This document shows positions 1 to 9,051 of a DNA stretch of 64,000 nucleotides, piece after piece. The stretch spans positions 8,560,501-8,624,500 of the forward strand of contig NC_088313.1 of NCBI RefSeq assembly GCF_910592395.1, in the 5' to 3' direction. The notes beneath the pieces are model-generated. The model ran no database searches. It had not been told where the DNA came from and was given only the letters and a program-made list of their open reading frames with translations. Origin of the DNA: Lineus longissimus (Eukaryota > Nemertea > Pilidiophora > Heteronemertea > Lineidae). The translations under genes were made by a program, and so were the position numbers. Positions within the stretch are counted from its first letter, which is position 1, and each line of letters starts with the position of its first letter.

Positions 1-180
1 ATCAGCTTCACCCTTGAAGATAACGTACTCCACAACCACAAATTACACCACCCCTTCAAAATAAACTTCATCACCAACTTCAATGACATCATCCCCATCA
101 CCCTTGAAGAGACCGTCCACAAGCTCAAATCACACTACCCCTTCGAAGAAAACGTCGTCGTCGTCATCGTCACCAGCCAC
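1..180. repeat. Imperfect ~90-bp tandem repeat at the window edge
   Basis: The 12-mer CACCCTTGAAGA occurs at 9-20 and again at 99-110. Similar sequence follows each copy (CACTACCCCTTC-like and TTCATCACC-like segments), giving a period of about 90 bp. On the minus strand the units read as acidic, FEGVV-like peptide repeats, but each unit ends in a stop, so no gene is called. The array is cut by the left edge, so its true length is unknown. Confidence 0.5.
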
Positions 181-1056
181 GCCAAGCAAACAGGAAGTTG
201 TCGTTGGAACGCAGCATAACAACAAACGGGCCATTTCAACCAAATGGCAATAAAAACAATAAAAGCCACCCAAACATTTTCGGGATGAGTATACTGCAAA
301 CCTAATCGCAATCATAACTATTGTCAATGATATATATTGCTTGAAATACACCAGCAATCAATAAACAAAATTAATATTATTCATTTATATTTATTCATTC
401 ATTCCTTCCATTCATACGAAGCGCACATTCAACTGCGGCTTCACATCCCTTCCTCAAGGGCTCATCTCAAAATGTCCTTAAAACGACATAATTCGGTCTC
501 CCCCTTCACCCCTCCCCGCTCTTGCAACAAAACTAAACAAATGTCCCATAATTCTTCAGAACATAAATTTATATCACTCTCAACCCCCTCCCTACCACTA
601 AGACCACATTATTTCGTCTTTTTCCCCTCCAATCAACCGAATCGATCGTCTTATCCCAACATCCACTCTCACCCAGACAATTTCTCAATCCCCCTTCCAT
701 TCACAATGCGAACAATACCCCTACAATGAGGCGGAGACTCCAGAGTCTGCTAAGACTCAACTGACAATTCTAGTTTTAAATTTGAATTTATATTGGAATG
801 AATTGATCAACTGGTAGTTTCTTGCATGGCCCATTGTAGGCTTATTTGTGAGGCGTAACCTTGTGGTGGTAGATCAATTTCATTGCCCTTTCTGGGTTCA
901 TGGGTATATTCCACTCTTTGTGGCCATTATGCACCATCATTATCTAATCCATTTTAGACCTATTTGAAAAATAACAAATGCATAGTGCATCTTCATAGGC
1001 TTTTTTAAAATAACAATAAAATATAAAAAATGTAGGCTTATAAAGGGGGAGTCTTC
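181..1056. other. No recognisable gene; left flank of the Tc1 element
   Basis: AT-rich sequence with short open frames lacking family motifs or biased composition. A left inverted terminal repeat matching the one at 2926-2954 was looked for and not found. Confidence 0.4.
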
Positions 1057-1084
1057 ATGATGAAAAGTCAGAAAGCAAGAAGCT

Positions 1085-2631
1085 GTGGAGCTTGCTCCAA
1101 ACAGAAGAGCCGATATCATTCAGCTGAGAGAAGACGGTCTCTCTCTCCGTGCGATTGCAGCGGCTATTGGTTGTAGTAAGTCGACGGTATCAGACATAAT
1201 CAGGAGATACAGAGAGGAAGGGGACACCAGGGGAAGGGATAGACCGGGGCGACCGCATGCCACCAACGACAGGATAAATAGACACATAGCCAGTAGATCA
1301 ACAGAGAACCCTTTCTTGTTACCAAAACAGCTAAGAGCAGAGATGGGTATGGAGGCCAGCACCAGCACCATTAAACGGCGGCTGGTGGACGTTGGTCTGA
1401 ATGGGAGAATTTCAGCCAAGAAGGACATGCTGAATGAAGGCCACAGGAATCAACGCTTGGCATTTGCAGAGGTATTTATTGCCATACTTATGAATAAATT
1501 ATTACTATAGACAAAAAATGTATAGTATTGCCTTTAAGGGACCCCTGCAATGTAGGCCTATTTTTGATGATTCGGCCTGGCACTCCGTAATTTGATACAA
1601 CCAATCAAAAAAGACCAATTTGAAATAATCGATGGCCATATGAACTGATTTGAAACTAAATGGTCATTTGCAACCCCCTCCTTCACCCTGCTTTGAACCG
1701 TAATATTTACCGCTTTATATTTTGTCTTTTCAGGCCCATCGTGACTGGACAGTTGACCGATGGCAGCAGGTCATCTTTACTGATGAAAAAACATTTGATG
1801 TTGGTGAGTTCGGCCAAGTGTGGATACGAAGACGTGTTAATGAACGGTTCCTGAGAAACAACATCCAAGAAGTGAAGAAGAGTGGAAGATTTAGTGTGCC
1901 AACGTGGGCGTGGATGGACAACTCTGGGAACGGGACAATCCACCGAATAGATGGACGTTTCAACCAACATCAATACAGGCAGATATTGGAACGGTGTATC
2001 CCGGAGTTCCGGCAGCATTTTCCAGATGGATTCACTTTCCAGCATGACAGGTAAGCCTTCTTAACTTCTTAAGACATGATGCTTGTGTTATTATTGTAAA
2101 AGACACGAGTCACATTTTCAGGTTGGGCGGTAAAGAGGAAGAGAAACTGATAGTAGCCAAAATGATTGAAAAACCTAGCAAATTCCCCCACTTTAATACT
2201 GAGCCGTGCATACAAATTGCATGCATCAGATGGTTGCCAAAATAATAAACCGGGACGGATAATTAACTATTCTAAACACCCACATAGCGCCAGCAAAAAT
2301 CCTAAAAATAAATGTGTTCATATTTTAAAATTTCAGGTCTCCAGTCCACACGGCTCGTATGATCCGAGGCTTCCTAGAAGAACAGCAACTAGTCGTTATT
2401 GATTGGCCACCCAAGGGATGCGACATGAGCCCAATCGAAAACGCTTGGGCTCAAGTTCTGCATGAGATTAATCATATTGGCATCAACAACCAGGACGAAC
2501 TGTGGGTACGAGTAGAAGAGAGATGGAACAACCTGCGGAGGAATGTGAACTATTGGGCTACTTTAATTAACTCTATGCCAGAGAGGATGGCAGCTGTTGT
2601 TGAAGCAAGGGGAGGGTGGACAAGGTATTAG
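1085..2631 (+). CDS. Tc1/mariner transposase gene in three exons, start codon unclear
   Basis: This is a cut-and-paste DNA transposase that excises and inserts its own element at TA. Seen directly: exon 1 (1085-1471) encodes a helix-turn-helix (LSLRAIAAAIGCSKSTVSDI). Exon 2 (1734-2050) carries the first catalytic Asp (FTDEK) and the second (FQHD). Exon 3 (2337-2631) carries DWPPKGCDMSPIEN with the catalytic Glu and ends GGWTRY, usual for Tc1. Spacing between the second and third catalytic residues is 34, so DD34E. Introns 1472-1733 (phase 0) and 2051-2336 (phase 2) have GT...TTTCAG ends and restore one frame of about 330 aa, the normal family length. Odd: Tc1 genes usually have few or no introns. 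There is no in-frame ATG. The frame opens just after a TGA at 1061-1063, while an ATG pair at 1057 and 1060 lies in another frame, so a 1-nt indel or an upstream exon is likely. Confidence 0.85.
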
Positions 2632-2925
2632 GCTGTGTAGTATTGTTGAGGGGAGGGTGTATGAAATTATATATTTGCAGGTAATAAATCATTTGGTATG
2701 AAATAAGATCTTTCAATTTCATTTTCAGTGTGCAGTTTGCCATTAGTCCTCTATATATAGTAAAAGTTGAAAACAGACGTTGCTTGTCAGGCCCTCTTAA
2801 TCACTGTCCCCAAAATAACTGTCGCCATTCCTTTAGCATAAATTAGCGTAGTAGGCTACTAGTTCCATACAGTCAATTAAAATGGTTACGTGCAGGGCAA
2901 GCTATACTGATAAAGTGTGATATAA

Positions 2926-2954
2926 AGGACAGACAATGTTTCCGGGACACCCTG
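2926..2954 (-). repeat. Candidate right terminal inverted repeat of the Tc1 element
   Basis: The segment ends CCGGGACACCCTG directly before a TA at 2955-2956. Its reverse complement begins CAGGGTGTCCCGG, the usual form of a Tc1/mariner terminus next to a TA target. It lies about 300 bp downstream of the transposase stop. The matching left end is not visible in 1-1085, so the element is probably truncated or diverged on the left. Confidence 0.55.
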
Positions 2955-2956
2955 TA

Positions 2957-3474
2957 GACTCTACATAACAAATAACAATCAACATCTAGGCCATTTTGTG
3001 TCATTCAAACTTACCTATGGAACACTTTTGCATGTTACTCCATTTGGGCTCAAACACAAGAGTATCCCTTTAATTTTCTAAAGGGAGAACTGAGTTAACA
3101 GCTCGGCCGCCAGGCGGCGCCCTGACCGATCCCGCGAGATCGCGCCGATCTCATGCCGCCATATTCAGTCTTTACTCTTGTGCTTCTACGAAGCACATGG
3201 TTTTTTCAAAGCTGCCGTGAATTCGATTTAAAATCAAATTCAACCAGCCAAGTCTAGACGATTTTTGGGTTCATTCACCTACGGAGTAGACCACCAAACT
3301 AATCTTGGCATTAGTATTGTCCAGTCTATTTAATTATAGACCTTTCTTAGCTAGCTTAGTCGACCCGGCTCCATTATTTTGATCTTGGTAGGGTAGATTT
3401 ACGTAGGCTATTCTCCTCTCTATTGTAATGAACAAGACTCAGATCCATTGCAATAGTGTTTAATTCAAGTAGGC
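2957..3474. other. No gene seen; possible 5' leader of the ORF at 3475
   Basis: A short GC-rich stretch at about 3100-3160 (GGCGGCGCCCTGACC) is followed by pyrimidine-rich sequence up to the ATG at 3475. It could be a promoter or leader, but no specific site can be assigned. Confidence 0.3.
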
Positions 3475-4182
3475 ATGTTTTCCTTTCCATTAATAATTGC
3501 GTCCTTTCTGGCCTACTTGGGGTTCCCAGTGTTTTTATTGTCATTGGTACCATTTTTTATATGGCGTACCCCTCCGACGGTATCCTTTGTCTCACCACAA
3601 AGGACTGCGTCTGGTGGCGGGAAACGGGCCGCGAAGACGCCTAAACCCTCTTCCGGTTCCGTTTCCGGGCATATAACCCGGAGGTCTACCAAACCTCCCG
3701 CCACCACCCCTTCCGTCAGCCGAGTTCCGGTTCCGGTCGCGGCTGCGAAGGATGCGGGATCAGACATTATCAATGTCTGTGGTCCAAAGGGAGACTTACA
3801 TCCAGTAAGTCTCCAAGGGTTTAATATACCCCGGACCTCAGGGAACCTTCCGGTTCCTCTGTCGTCCGCTCCCCCGAGTACAAGCCCTTTGTACCCGCGG
3901 GAGCACACTGCTTCCGGTCCGCCGATTGCAGTTCCGGTTGCTGACGCGGGTTCCCGTTTATCAGTAACCGAAGACTCTACTGGGGGTTTTTCTCAGTCTT
4001 TACTGCGAAATAACCCCAGTCCTCACGGACACAGTAGAGTAGGGACGGACTTTATAACGCCACCTCCAAAACGCCATGCGTCTTCGGTAACAGCGTTTCC
4101 GCCCTCCGTACCTCCTTCTAAAAGGGCAACCGGTAGCTCCATACCGGCGAAGGTAAGGAAATGGGCACTTCATGTCACTTGA
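3475..4182 (+). CDS. Unknown Pro/Ser/Thr-rich protein with hydrophobic N-terminus
   Basis: A 235-aa frame begins with ATG. Residues 1-32 are strongly hydrophobic (FPLIIASFLAYLGFPVFLLS), consistent with a signal anchor or signal peptide. The rest is low-complexity, basic and rich in Pro, Ser, Thr and Ala, with repeated PVPVA/VPVAD segments and PPPKR and PPSKR motifs. I do not recognise a family. The codon bias and GC content stand out from the flanks, supporting a real frame. The DNA near the end reads AAG|GTAAGG (about 4150), a good splice donor, so this may be a first exon whose true C-terminus lies elsewhere. A gag-like ORF of an unrecognised retroelement is an alternative. A perfect 10-bp hairpin lies inside at 3790-3814. 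Confidence 0.4.
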   Translation: MFSFPLIIASFLAYLGFPVFLLSLVPFFIWRTPPTVSFVSPQRTASGGGKRAAKTPKPSSGSVSGHITRRSTKPPATTPSVSRVPVPVAAAKDAGSDIINVCGPKGDLHPVSLQGFNIPRTSGNLPVPLSSAPPSTSPLYPREHTASGPPIAVPVADAGSRLSVTEDSTGGFSQSLLRNNPSPHGHSRVGTDFITPPPKRHASSVTAFPPSVPPSKRATGSSIPAKVRKWALHVT

Positions 4183-4665
4183 ATAATTGTGTTGGGATTC
4201 CCAGATTAGTAATCTGACCAGTTAACTAAAATGACAACCATGTAACGCAATTGGTAATAGACCTGACCATAATCGTTGGGCCTGTGCCTAGTCATTGTGA
4301 AACAGACAGATCACAATACAAGACAATTGGCATTCATTCACAACCACTTCGCTTCATTTGGAGTTGACAATGGTTTAATGGGACCATGTCAAAGGTGTCT
4401 CCAGTGGGGTAAAAATCATTACCGTAAAAGTGGCCAAAAACCACATTTCTAGTTTAAATTATTTCAAAAACTGGATATATTATTAAAGGCCTTCATGAGT
4501 CGAACATGAGGATGTAATTTTTATTGGTGAATTCCTGCTAATAAAGAAGTAGTGAAAAAGAGACATTTACCAAATTTCTCCTATCAAAGGCAAAACTAAA
4601 CAGATTTTTAAAATGTTAGCATTATTCAATAGCCAAGATCATTTGCTACAATCGGTGTTAGGTGA
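4183..4665. other. No gene seen
   Basis: AT-rich sequence with no long open frame, no TIR and no recognisable repeat. It separates the ORF at 3475 from the Ty3 remnant. Confidence 0.35.
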
Positions 4666-4896
4666 ATGTTTCTGCTTAGCCTAATTTTTGAGAAATTCAA
4701 GAAAAACTGGTGTCCATTTACTTTTGACCATGAGTGTACCAGCGATAATCGTAGGCCTAGTGATGACGACCTTGACCTTGAAACCAGTTGTGAAAACACT
4801 AGCGGTGTTATCGTGCCTGAAGTACCAGTTGTACCCAATGTCAGAAGATCATGCCGCAATGTGAAGGCACCTCAGCGCCTCATTGAAGAAATCTAA
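4666..4896 (+). pseudogene. C-terminal remnant of a Ty3-type Pol polyprotein
   Basis: The frame ends NVRRSCRNVKAPQRLIEEI then stop. The pattern RRS-R-KAP-RL(I/L) close to the stop is typical of the integrase C-terminal tail of Ty3-type elements. Upstream residues are acidic and nondescript, and no RT or integrase core is present, so only the 3' end of the element survives. It is followed at 5053-5063 by a polypurine tract and a TGTGACAG LTR start, as expected for the end of such an element. Confidence 0.5.
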
Positions 4897-5052
4897 CTAA
4901 ATGTCATATAACTTGTAGTTAGTGTATACCATGTGTAGTGACAATAGGACAATCATAACTAAAGGACAATCACAATATTGTGAGTCATGTTTGTAATTTT
5001 TTGTACTCATTGGATATTCCTAATCACATCTCTATTCAGGACATTAGAACTA

Positions 5053-5328
5053 GAAGGGGGAGATGTGACAGTATTGCTTACATGTATACTGTAAAATATG
5101 TGATAAGCGAACGGCCCACAAAACTGGTCGAGAGGAAATCATTGCGTATACATGTTCAGGTCCTTTGAAATAGGCCGAGATGACGCTGATGACAAGTGTC
5201 GTTTTCATGTGGTTATAGCCTAGGGGTTATTGGTGGTAGACTTCTACCGCGTTCGTGCAAAAGCACTTGGGCTCATTGAGTTGAATTGGATGAAAAAAAG
5301 ACAAACAGGATGTGATGATTAATACTAG
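5053..5328 (+). mobile_element. Polypurine tract and truncated 3' LTR of an older Ty3 element
   Basis: GAAGGGGGAGA at 5053-5063 is a polypurine tract directly before TGTGACAG at 5064, a conventional LTR start. The LTR runs to the CTAG at 5325-5328, where the 16.9 kb retrovirus-like element is inserted. About 110 bp of the same LTR (5085-5195) recurs inverted at 23474-23586 with roughly 90% identity by eye. The right-hand remainder is not recognisable after 22260. Confidence 0.55.
5325..5328. repeat. Left target site duplication CTAG
   Basis: CTAG immediately precedes the left LTR and recurs at 22257-22260 immediately after the right LTR. A 4-bp duplication is within the usual 4-6 bp range for Ty3 and retroviral integrases. 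It fixes the element borders at single-base resolution. Confidence 0.85.
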
Positions 5329-6150
5329 TGTTACAGTTAGCCAATTTGTATCAAATTGTTAACGATATTTAGTTGATTCATTTCATGACAAACATTTCGT
5401 ATTCACATGATTTAAGGGTTTAGTGTATATTCTTAGTTAATCATGATTATTTAGATCATAGACACATTTTGGGAATCTCTTGGGTACGATGCCTGATTGG
5501 GGCTTGTCTTGTGAAGTCCTTGGGTGAAGTGGCCTTTGTTTGGCTGGCCCAAACGGAGAACGTTTCACTAGGAATCGAAATGTTTGGAGTGTTACGACTC
5601 TTTCGTCCAAAAGAAGTTTAGGTCTTTTAATTTGCATTGTCTTGATTTGTATATTTGCCTTAGTATCGTTTTAGAGATGATTTTGGGGATTCTCAGTATC
5701 AAACCCTTGAGCAATATTTTATTCTTGATCTTGTCCAGATCCAGGTTATGCACGCGCTTGTAATTAGTACGGCAACACTTTATTACTGGATACCATAATT
5801 ATCAACTCTACTGGACGGCTGATCATGTCTAAGGTGGTTTTGACACCTCATTAGCTACCCTATCACTTGAACAATGCCACTCATTATTTGTTGTGGTAAT
5901 TGCATAAATATGATCTCAGTATCACTTTTAGGGGCAATTAGGCATCTCTGTTTGCGATAGATGTGCGTCAGAGGTCGTCTGTAATTGTCACCTCCTTTTC
6001 TTCATGTTGAGTATAGCCTATTAAGGTTACACCAACTCATTGTTTGGATAATCATTTGTGAGAAGTCAATTATCTTCTTTCGTAAACAGGTCAATTATAT
6101 TTTGGAACCTTCCAGAAGCTTTCGTAATATCTCGTGCTCGGACACGCATT

Positions 6151-6252
6151 TTATAATTACCGGAAACAGCCACGTGGTGCTCTGGACCACCTTCGTTATG
6201 GTAGACACTAGCTCTGATTGGCGGAGTTAGGGTATTTCGGGGGCGTCACGTG
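6151..6252 (+). promoter_or_regulatory. Candidate U3 promoter: TATA-like, two CACGTG E-boxes, inverted CCAAT
   Basis: Within about 100 bp there are TTATAATTA (6151), CACGTG (6171-6176), ATTGG, an inverted CCAAT box (6217-6221), and CACGTG in GTCACGTGGG (6247-6252). The cluster lies about 250 bp upstream of an ATTAAA poly(A) signal, a reasonable U3-R arrangement. The transcription start cannot be placed from sequence alone. Confidence 0.4.
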
Positions 6253-6442
6253 GGTGCGAAAGGGTTTGATAAGGGAATGTTCGGGATCATCCAGGGAGAA
6301 TTCCACCTTGAGAGATCATCACGAGAAGCAGACTCCCTTCTAAGTTTCAAAATTGTTGATTTCAACTTGTGAATTTCTGCCAAGTTAGATTTAGACCTGT
6401 TCACTTGTGTAGATATACCATACTTCGGATACCCGCCACCAT

Positions 6443-6454
6443 AAAAAGGTAAGA
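6443..6454 (+). promoter_or_regulatory. Candidate major splice donor in the LTR
   Basis: AAAAAG|GTAAGA has the GT at 6449-6450 and matches the donor consensus at almost every position. It lies in the probable R/U5 part of the 5' LTR, upstream of the PBS and gag. It could donate a short leader exon to the acceptors at 14457, 17082, 17163 and 18043. The matching site in the 3' LTR (22024) would be inert. Confidence 0.5.
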
Positions 6455-6505
6455 CCAATTTGGTCCATATTGATTCCCGGTTTTAGATATTATTGTACTT
6501 TAGTG

Positions 6506-6511
6506 ATTAAA
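6506..6511 (+). terminator. Candidate poly(A) signal ATTAAA in the LTR
   Basis: ATTAAA is followed by the GT-rich stretch TTTTGTGATGTT at about 6517-6528. This gives a plausible end for R; the copy in the 3' LTR is at 22081-22086. Confidence 0.45.
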
Positions 6512-6681
6512 GTATATTTTGTGATGTTCATATGAGTCGTTGCGTTAATTGTGTGTTGGAAACGAGAGAGGTTGGTTTGCCACTTAGTGTATCGCCACGG
6601 CACTAAGGGGGCAAGATCTACTAAGAACACCTGGTCATTTCGAGGGCGCTTATCCCCTCGAGAGGCCAGTGATTCGCCACA

Positions 6682-6692
6682 TGGTAGCAGAG
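6682..6692 (+). promoter_or_regulatory. Primer binding site, initiator-Met tRNA type
   Basis: TGGTAGCAGAG starts at the first base after the LTR. It is complementary to the 3' end of animal initiator-Met tRNA (…CUCUGCUACCA). This is the priming site for minus-strand DNA synthesis and confirms the LTR border. Confidence 0.85.
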
Positions 6693-7284
6693 CGTAGTTC
6701 TTAAGTATATCACCAGCTTCAATCGTTTCTAAAACATGCAGTTACCAACTTTAATCCGTTATTTCTAAAATATTTAATAACTTCAATTTAAAAATGCTGT
6801 TGCGAGCCGTAATTCCTTATCTCGATGACCTTGTAGTCTTAGGCCAGCAAAATCGTTCATGCTTGCTGGTAGTTTTGATAATAGCTGCCACGGTGCGAAA
6901 CATCCAGTTGAAATCGGACAGAGTTCATTTTAATGATCAAGAGCCTACATTTCTAGGTCGGTGTATAGTTGTCAAACAGTAAGCATGGCCCCTTTTCTCG
7001 AATCTAGCTCGCAAGGATGTACTGAAACCCAATTGTAGCTAAATTGCTTTTAATAAGGTCGTAATTTTGTGCTATTAAAATTTTGGCGTAATTGTGCTGC
7101 ATTTTTCACGTTGCAATTTTGTTTGAATGCTCGTAGTTTGGGTAGCTGATGAATATTTGCTAGGGTAATCCGATCGGCCACATATTTCTTTAGATATCAA
7201 CGGAGTACTAGTATTGCCTATGCCTTAGCCAGAAATTTCTATTTTGCCTGCGTGTTCGAATATTATAGTTATCAATTGGTTTCA
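6693..7284 (+). other. Untranslated leader of the retrovirus-like element
   Basis: About 590 nt between the PBS and the gag ATG. There are only short frames and several upstream ATGs (for example 6794). The packaging signal would be expected here, but no specific structure could be assigned by eye. Confidence 0.5.
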
Positions 7285-9051
7285 ATGTCTTCATATCAAA
7301 ACAACAGAATAACGCCCGCCTCCGTCCATTTTCATCATTCAGTGGGTCCTCTCTCTAGCTCAGACGATCTTGACGACACTGTCGTTTATGTGCCCAAGGC
7401 CTCATCAGATTCTCCTACTTTGAGTGATAGCATTGTTATTACAGCAAAAATGAATGGTGCATGTGACCCATGGGGTATGCCCTTGGGCGATCCTTTCACC
7501 AGGTGGCCTTCAAGGGAAAGTTCCCCAAATAGGAAGGACCAAATTAGACGAAGCAATGTTGATACCGATCATTTCGACCCACCAGGTTATTTTGCAAAAC
7601 CAAAAATTCCGACCTCTAAAAATGGAGGTCAGGGCAAAACGTCAAATCCATTCACGAGTTCTGATAAATCCCATAGCTTTGTCTCAAGGCCAGAGAAAAA
7701 GGGCGGGTTTTTCCATGATTACGCAAAAGAATACTCTAGCGGAAATGGGCCAGCACATTCCACTCCGGTACTCAAACCCACTGGGTTCTTTAATATGAAG
7801 GGCGATGCCGAAATGGCTTCCAGGATACAGGCTCTGGAAAAGTCGGTAGTTAACCAACATGCTGCAGCGCCTGATTGTCAGGACGCCGGACTGATATCTC
7901 GACTCCAGGCTCTAGAGGCTTCCGTCTCTGAATTGTCATCTGGTAAGGCTAAAACCTCACCACGTCAAAACAATTTCAAGCTAGAAGGTATTAAACCCCA
8001 GCCATTTCATGGGTATGGACACTCTGCTAAAGATTTCCTGCGTACATTTGAACTATTTTGTGACACACAGGGCGTCCCATTAGATCGGAAGGCTGGTTAT
8101 TTTGCACTTCTTCTCAAATCGTCAGCGTCCAATTGGTATTTCCAGCTCCCTCTGGAGACTCAGGACGATTATCTCCTACTCAAAGAGCAATTTCTACAAC
8201 GGTTTCATGATCCCAATTTGGATGCCCTGAAAATGCAATCTCTCCTTCAGAAAGAGATGCAACCAGGGGACAATATAGAGTTGTACATCAATGAAATGAG
8301 CAAGTTGTGCTCAGAATTTTCCTTGTCTGACAAAGAAAAACTTACTTTCTTCTTGAAAGGGCTAAGGCCTGACATTAGGCAGTATGTATTGCGCCAGGCC
8401 CCTTTGACTCTTGCTGCAGCAGAAACGGCTGCACGCCTCTTTGCCAGTACTTCAATGCTTGGTAATCCCCAGCCTCTGATACAGCAGTATTCCAGTGTCC
8501 AAGACCAGGGTTATACTCAAGTCATGAGCCGCATCAATCAGTTACAGGGAGAAGTTGATAATCTACCCCGTCATTGGCAGTCAAACAATTACTCTGTACC
8601 GGACCCATCAGTAGCTCAGGTCCTGGCCAAAATTGATGTACTTCAGGGGGAAGTTTCCGAGCTTCGTCAAAGGCCCTTATCTCTTGTTACCGAAGCCAAA
8701 CCCCCGGTTACGGCAACTGATCAGATCTTAGGGAAACTTGAGAAAATGGACAATATGGTAAATGGTTTGGACAAGTTGAATGACCGTATCCAACACATTG
8801 AGCGTTGGATGGCCTGCAACCCCCAGTTTCGGGAGCCGCGTGGCCCAAACGGTGGTGTGGTGTGCGCTAGGTGTAGTGGCAATCACCACGAATCGAGTTG
8901 TAACGGACCCATTGGCCAAACACGGCCTTGGCAACGAGGCCCACCTAACAGAAACCAGGATTTTAGAAATGGTGCCGGCGCTTATAGCCGACGCCCACCA
9001 GGCCGCAACTTTGGTGGTTCGGGTCCATCTTCAGGTAGGCCTTTAAACTAG
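7285..9051 (+). CDS. gag: Gag polyprotein
   Basis: Structural protein that packages genomic RNA and assembles the core. The ATG at 7285 opens 588 codons. Residues 1-170 are Ser/Pro-rich and contain a PPGY late-domain motif (residues 99-102, NEDD4-type ligand). A capsid-like region follows (FHGYGHSAKDFLRTFELFCD ... LLKEQFLQRFHDP ... LTFFLKGLRPDIRQYVL), matching Ty3-type retrotransposon Gag. Two coiled-coil segments flank it (about 180-215 and 480-510). Near the C-terminus is a CCHC-like knuckle (CARCSGNHHESSC; spacing after the His is one residue off canonical), then an Arg/Gly/Pro-rich tail that should bind RNA. The gene ends TTA AAC TAG, which is also the frameshift site. No lesion is visible. 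Confidence 0.92.
   Translation: MSSYQNNRITPASVHFHHSVGPLSSSDDLDDTVVYVPKASSDSPTLSDSIVITAKMNGACDPWGMPLGDPFTRWPSRESSPNRKDQIRRSNVDTDHFDPPGYFAKPKIPTSKNGGQGKTSNPFTSSDKSHSFVSRPEKKGGFFHDYAKEYSSGNGPAHSTPVLKPTGFFNMKGDAEMASRIQALEKSVVNQHAAAPDCQDAGLISRLQALEASVSELSSGKAKTSPRQNNFKLEGIKPQPFHGYGHSAKDFLRTFELFCDTQGVPLDRKAGYFALLLKSSASNWYFQLPLETQDDYLLLKEQFLQRFHDPNLDALKMQSLLQKEMQPGDNIELYINEMSKLCSEFSLSDKEKLTFFLKGLRPDIRQYVLRQAPLTLAAAETAARLFASTSMLGNPQPLIQQYSSVQDQGYTQVMSRINQLQGEVDNLPRHWQSNNYSVPDPSVAQVLAKIDVLQGEVSELRQRPLSLVTEAKPPVTATDQILGKLEKMDNMVNGLDKLNDRIQHIERWMACNPQFREPRGPNGGVVCARCSGNHHESSCNGPIGQTRPWQRGPPNRNQDFRNGAGAYSRRPPGRNFGGSGPSSGRPLN

Larger units (their letters stand above)
5329..6681 (+). repeat. 5' LTR, 1353 bp
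   Basis: Begins TGTTACAG and ends CGCCACA (TG...CA). Line-by-line comparison with 20904-22256 finds only two substitutions: T versus A at 5929/21504 and C versus T at 6113/21688. No coding capacity is evident. It contains candidate promoter boxes, a splice donor and a poly(A) signal, listed separately. 1.35 kb is long for a Ty3 LTR. Confidence 0.95.

Noticed and set aside
337-729. 130-codon frame rich in His, Ser and Pro
   Set aside because: Non-ATG start, composition mirrors the CT-rich DNA, no domain and no splice context.
9049-9051. Gag TAG as a readthrough codon
   Set aside because: The downstream protease is in the -1 frame, not the gag frame, and a slippery heptamer and stem are present; frameshifting explains it better.
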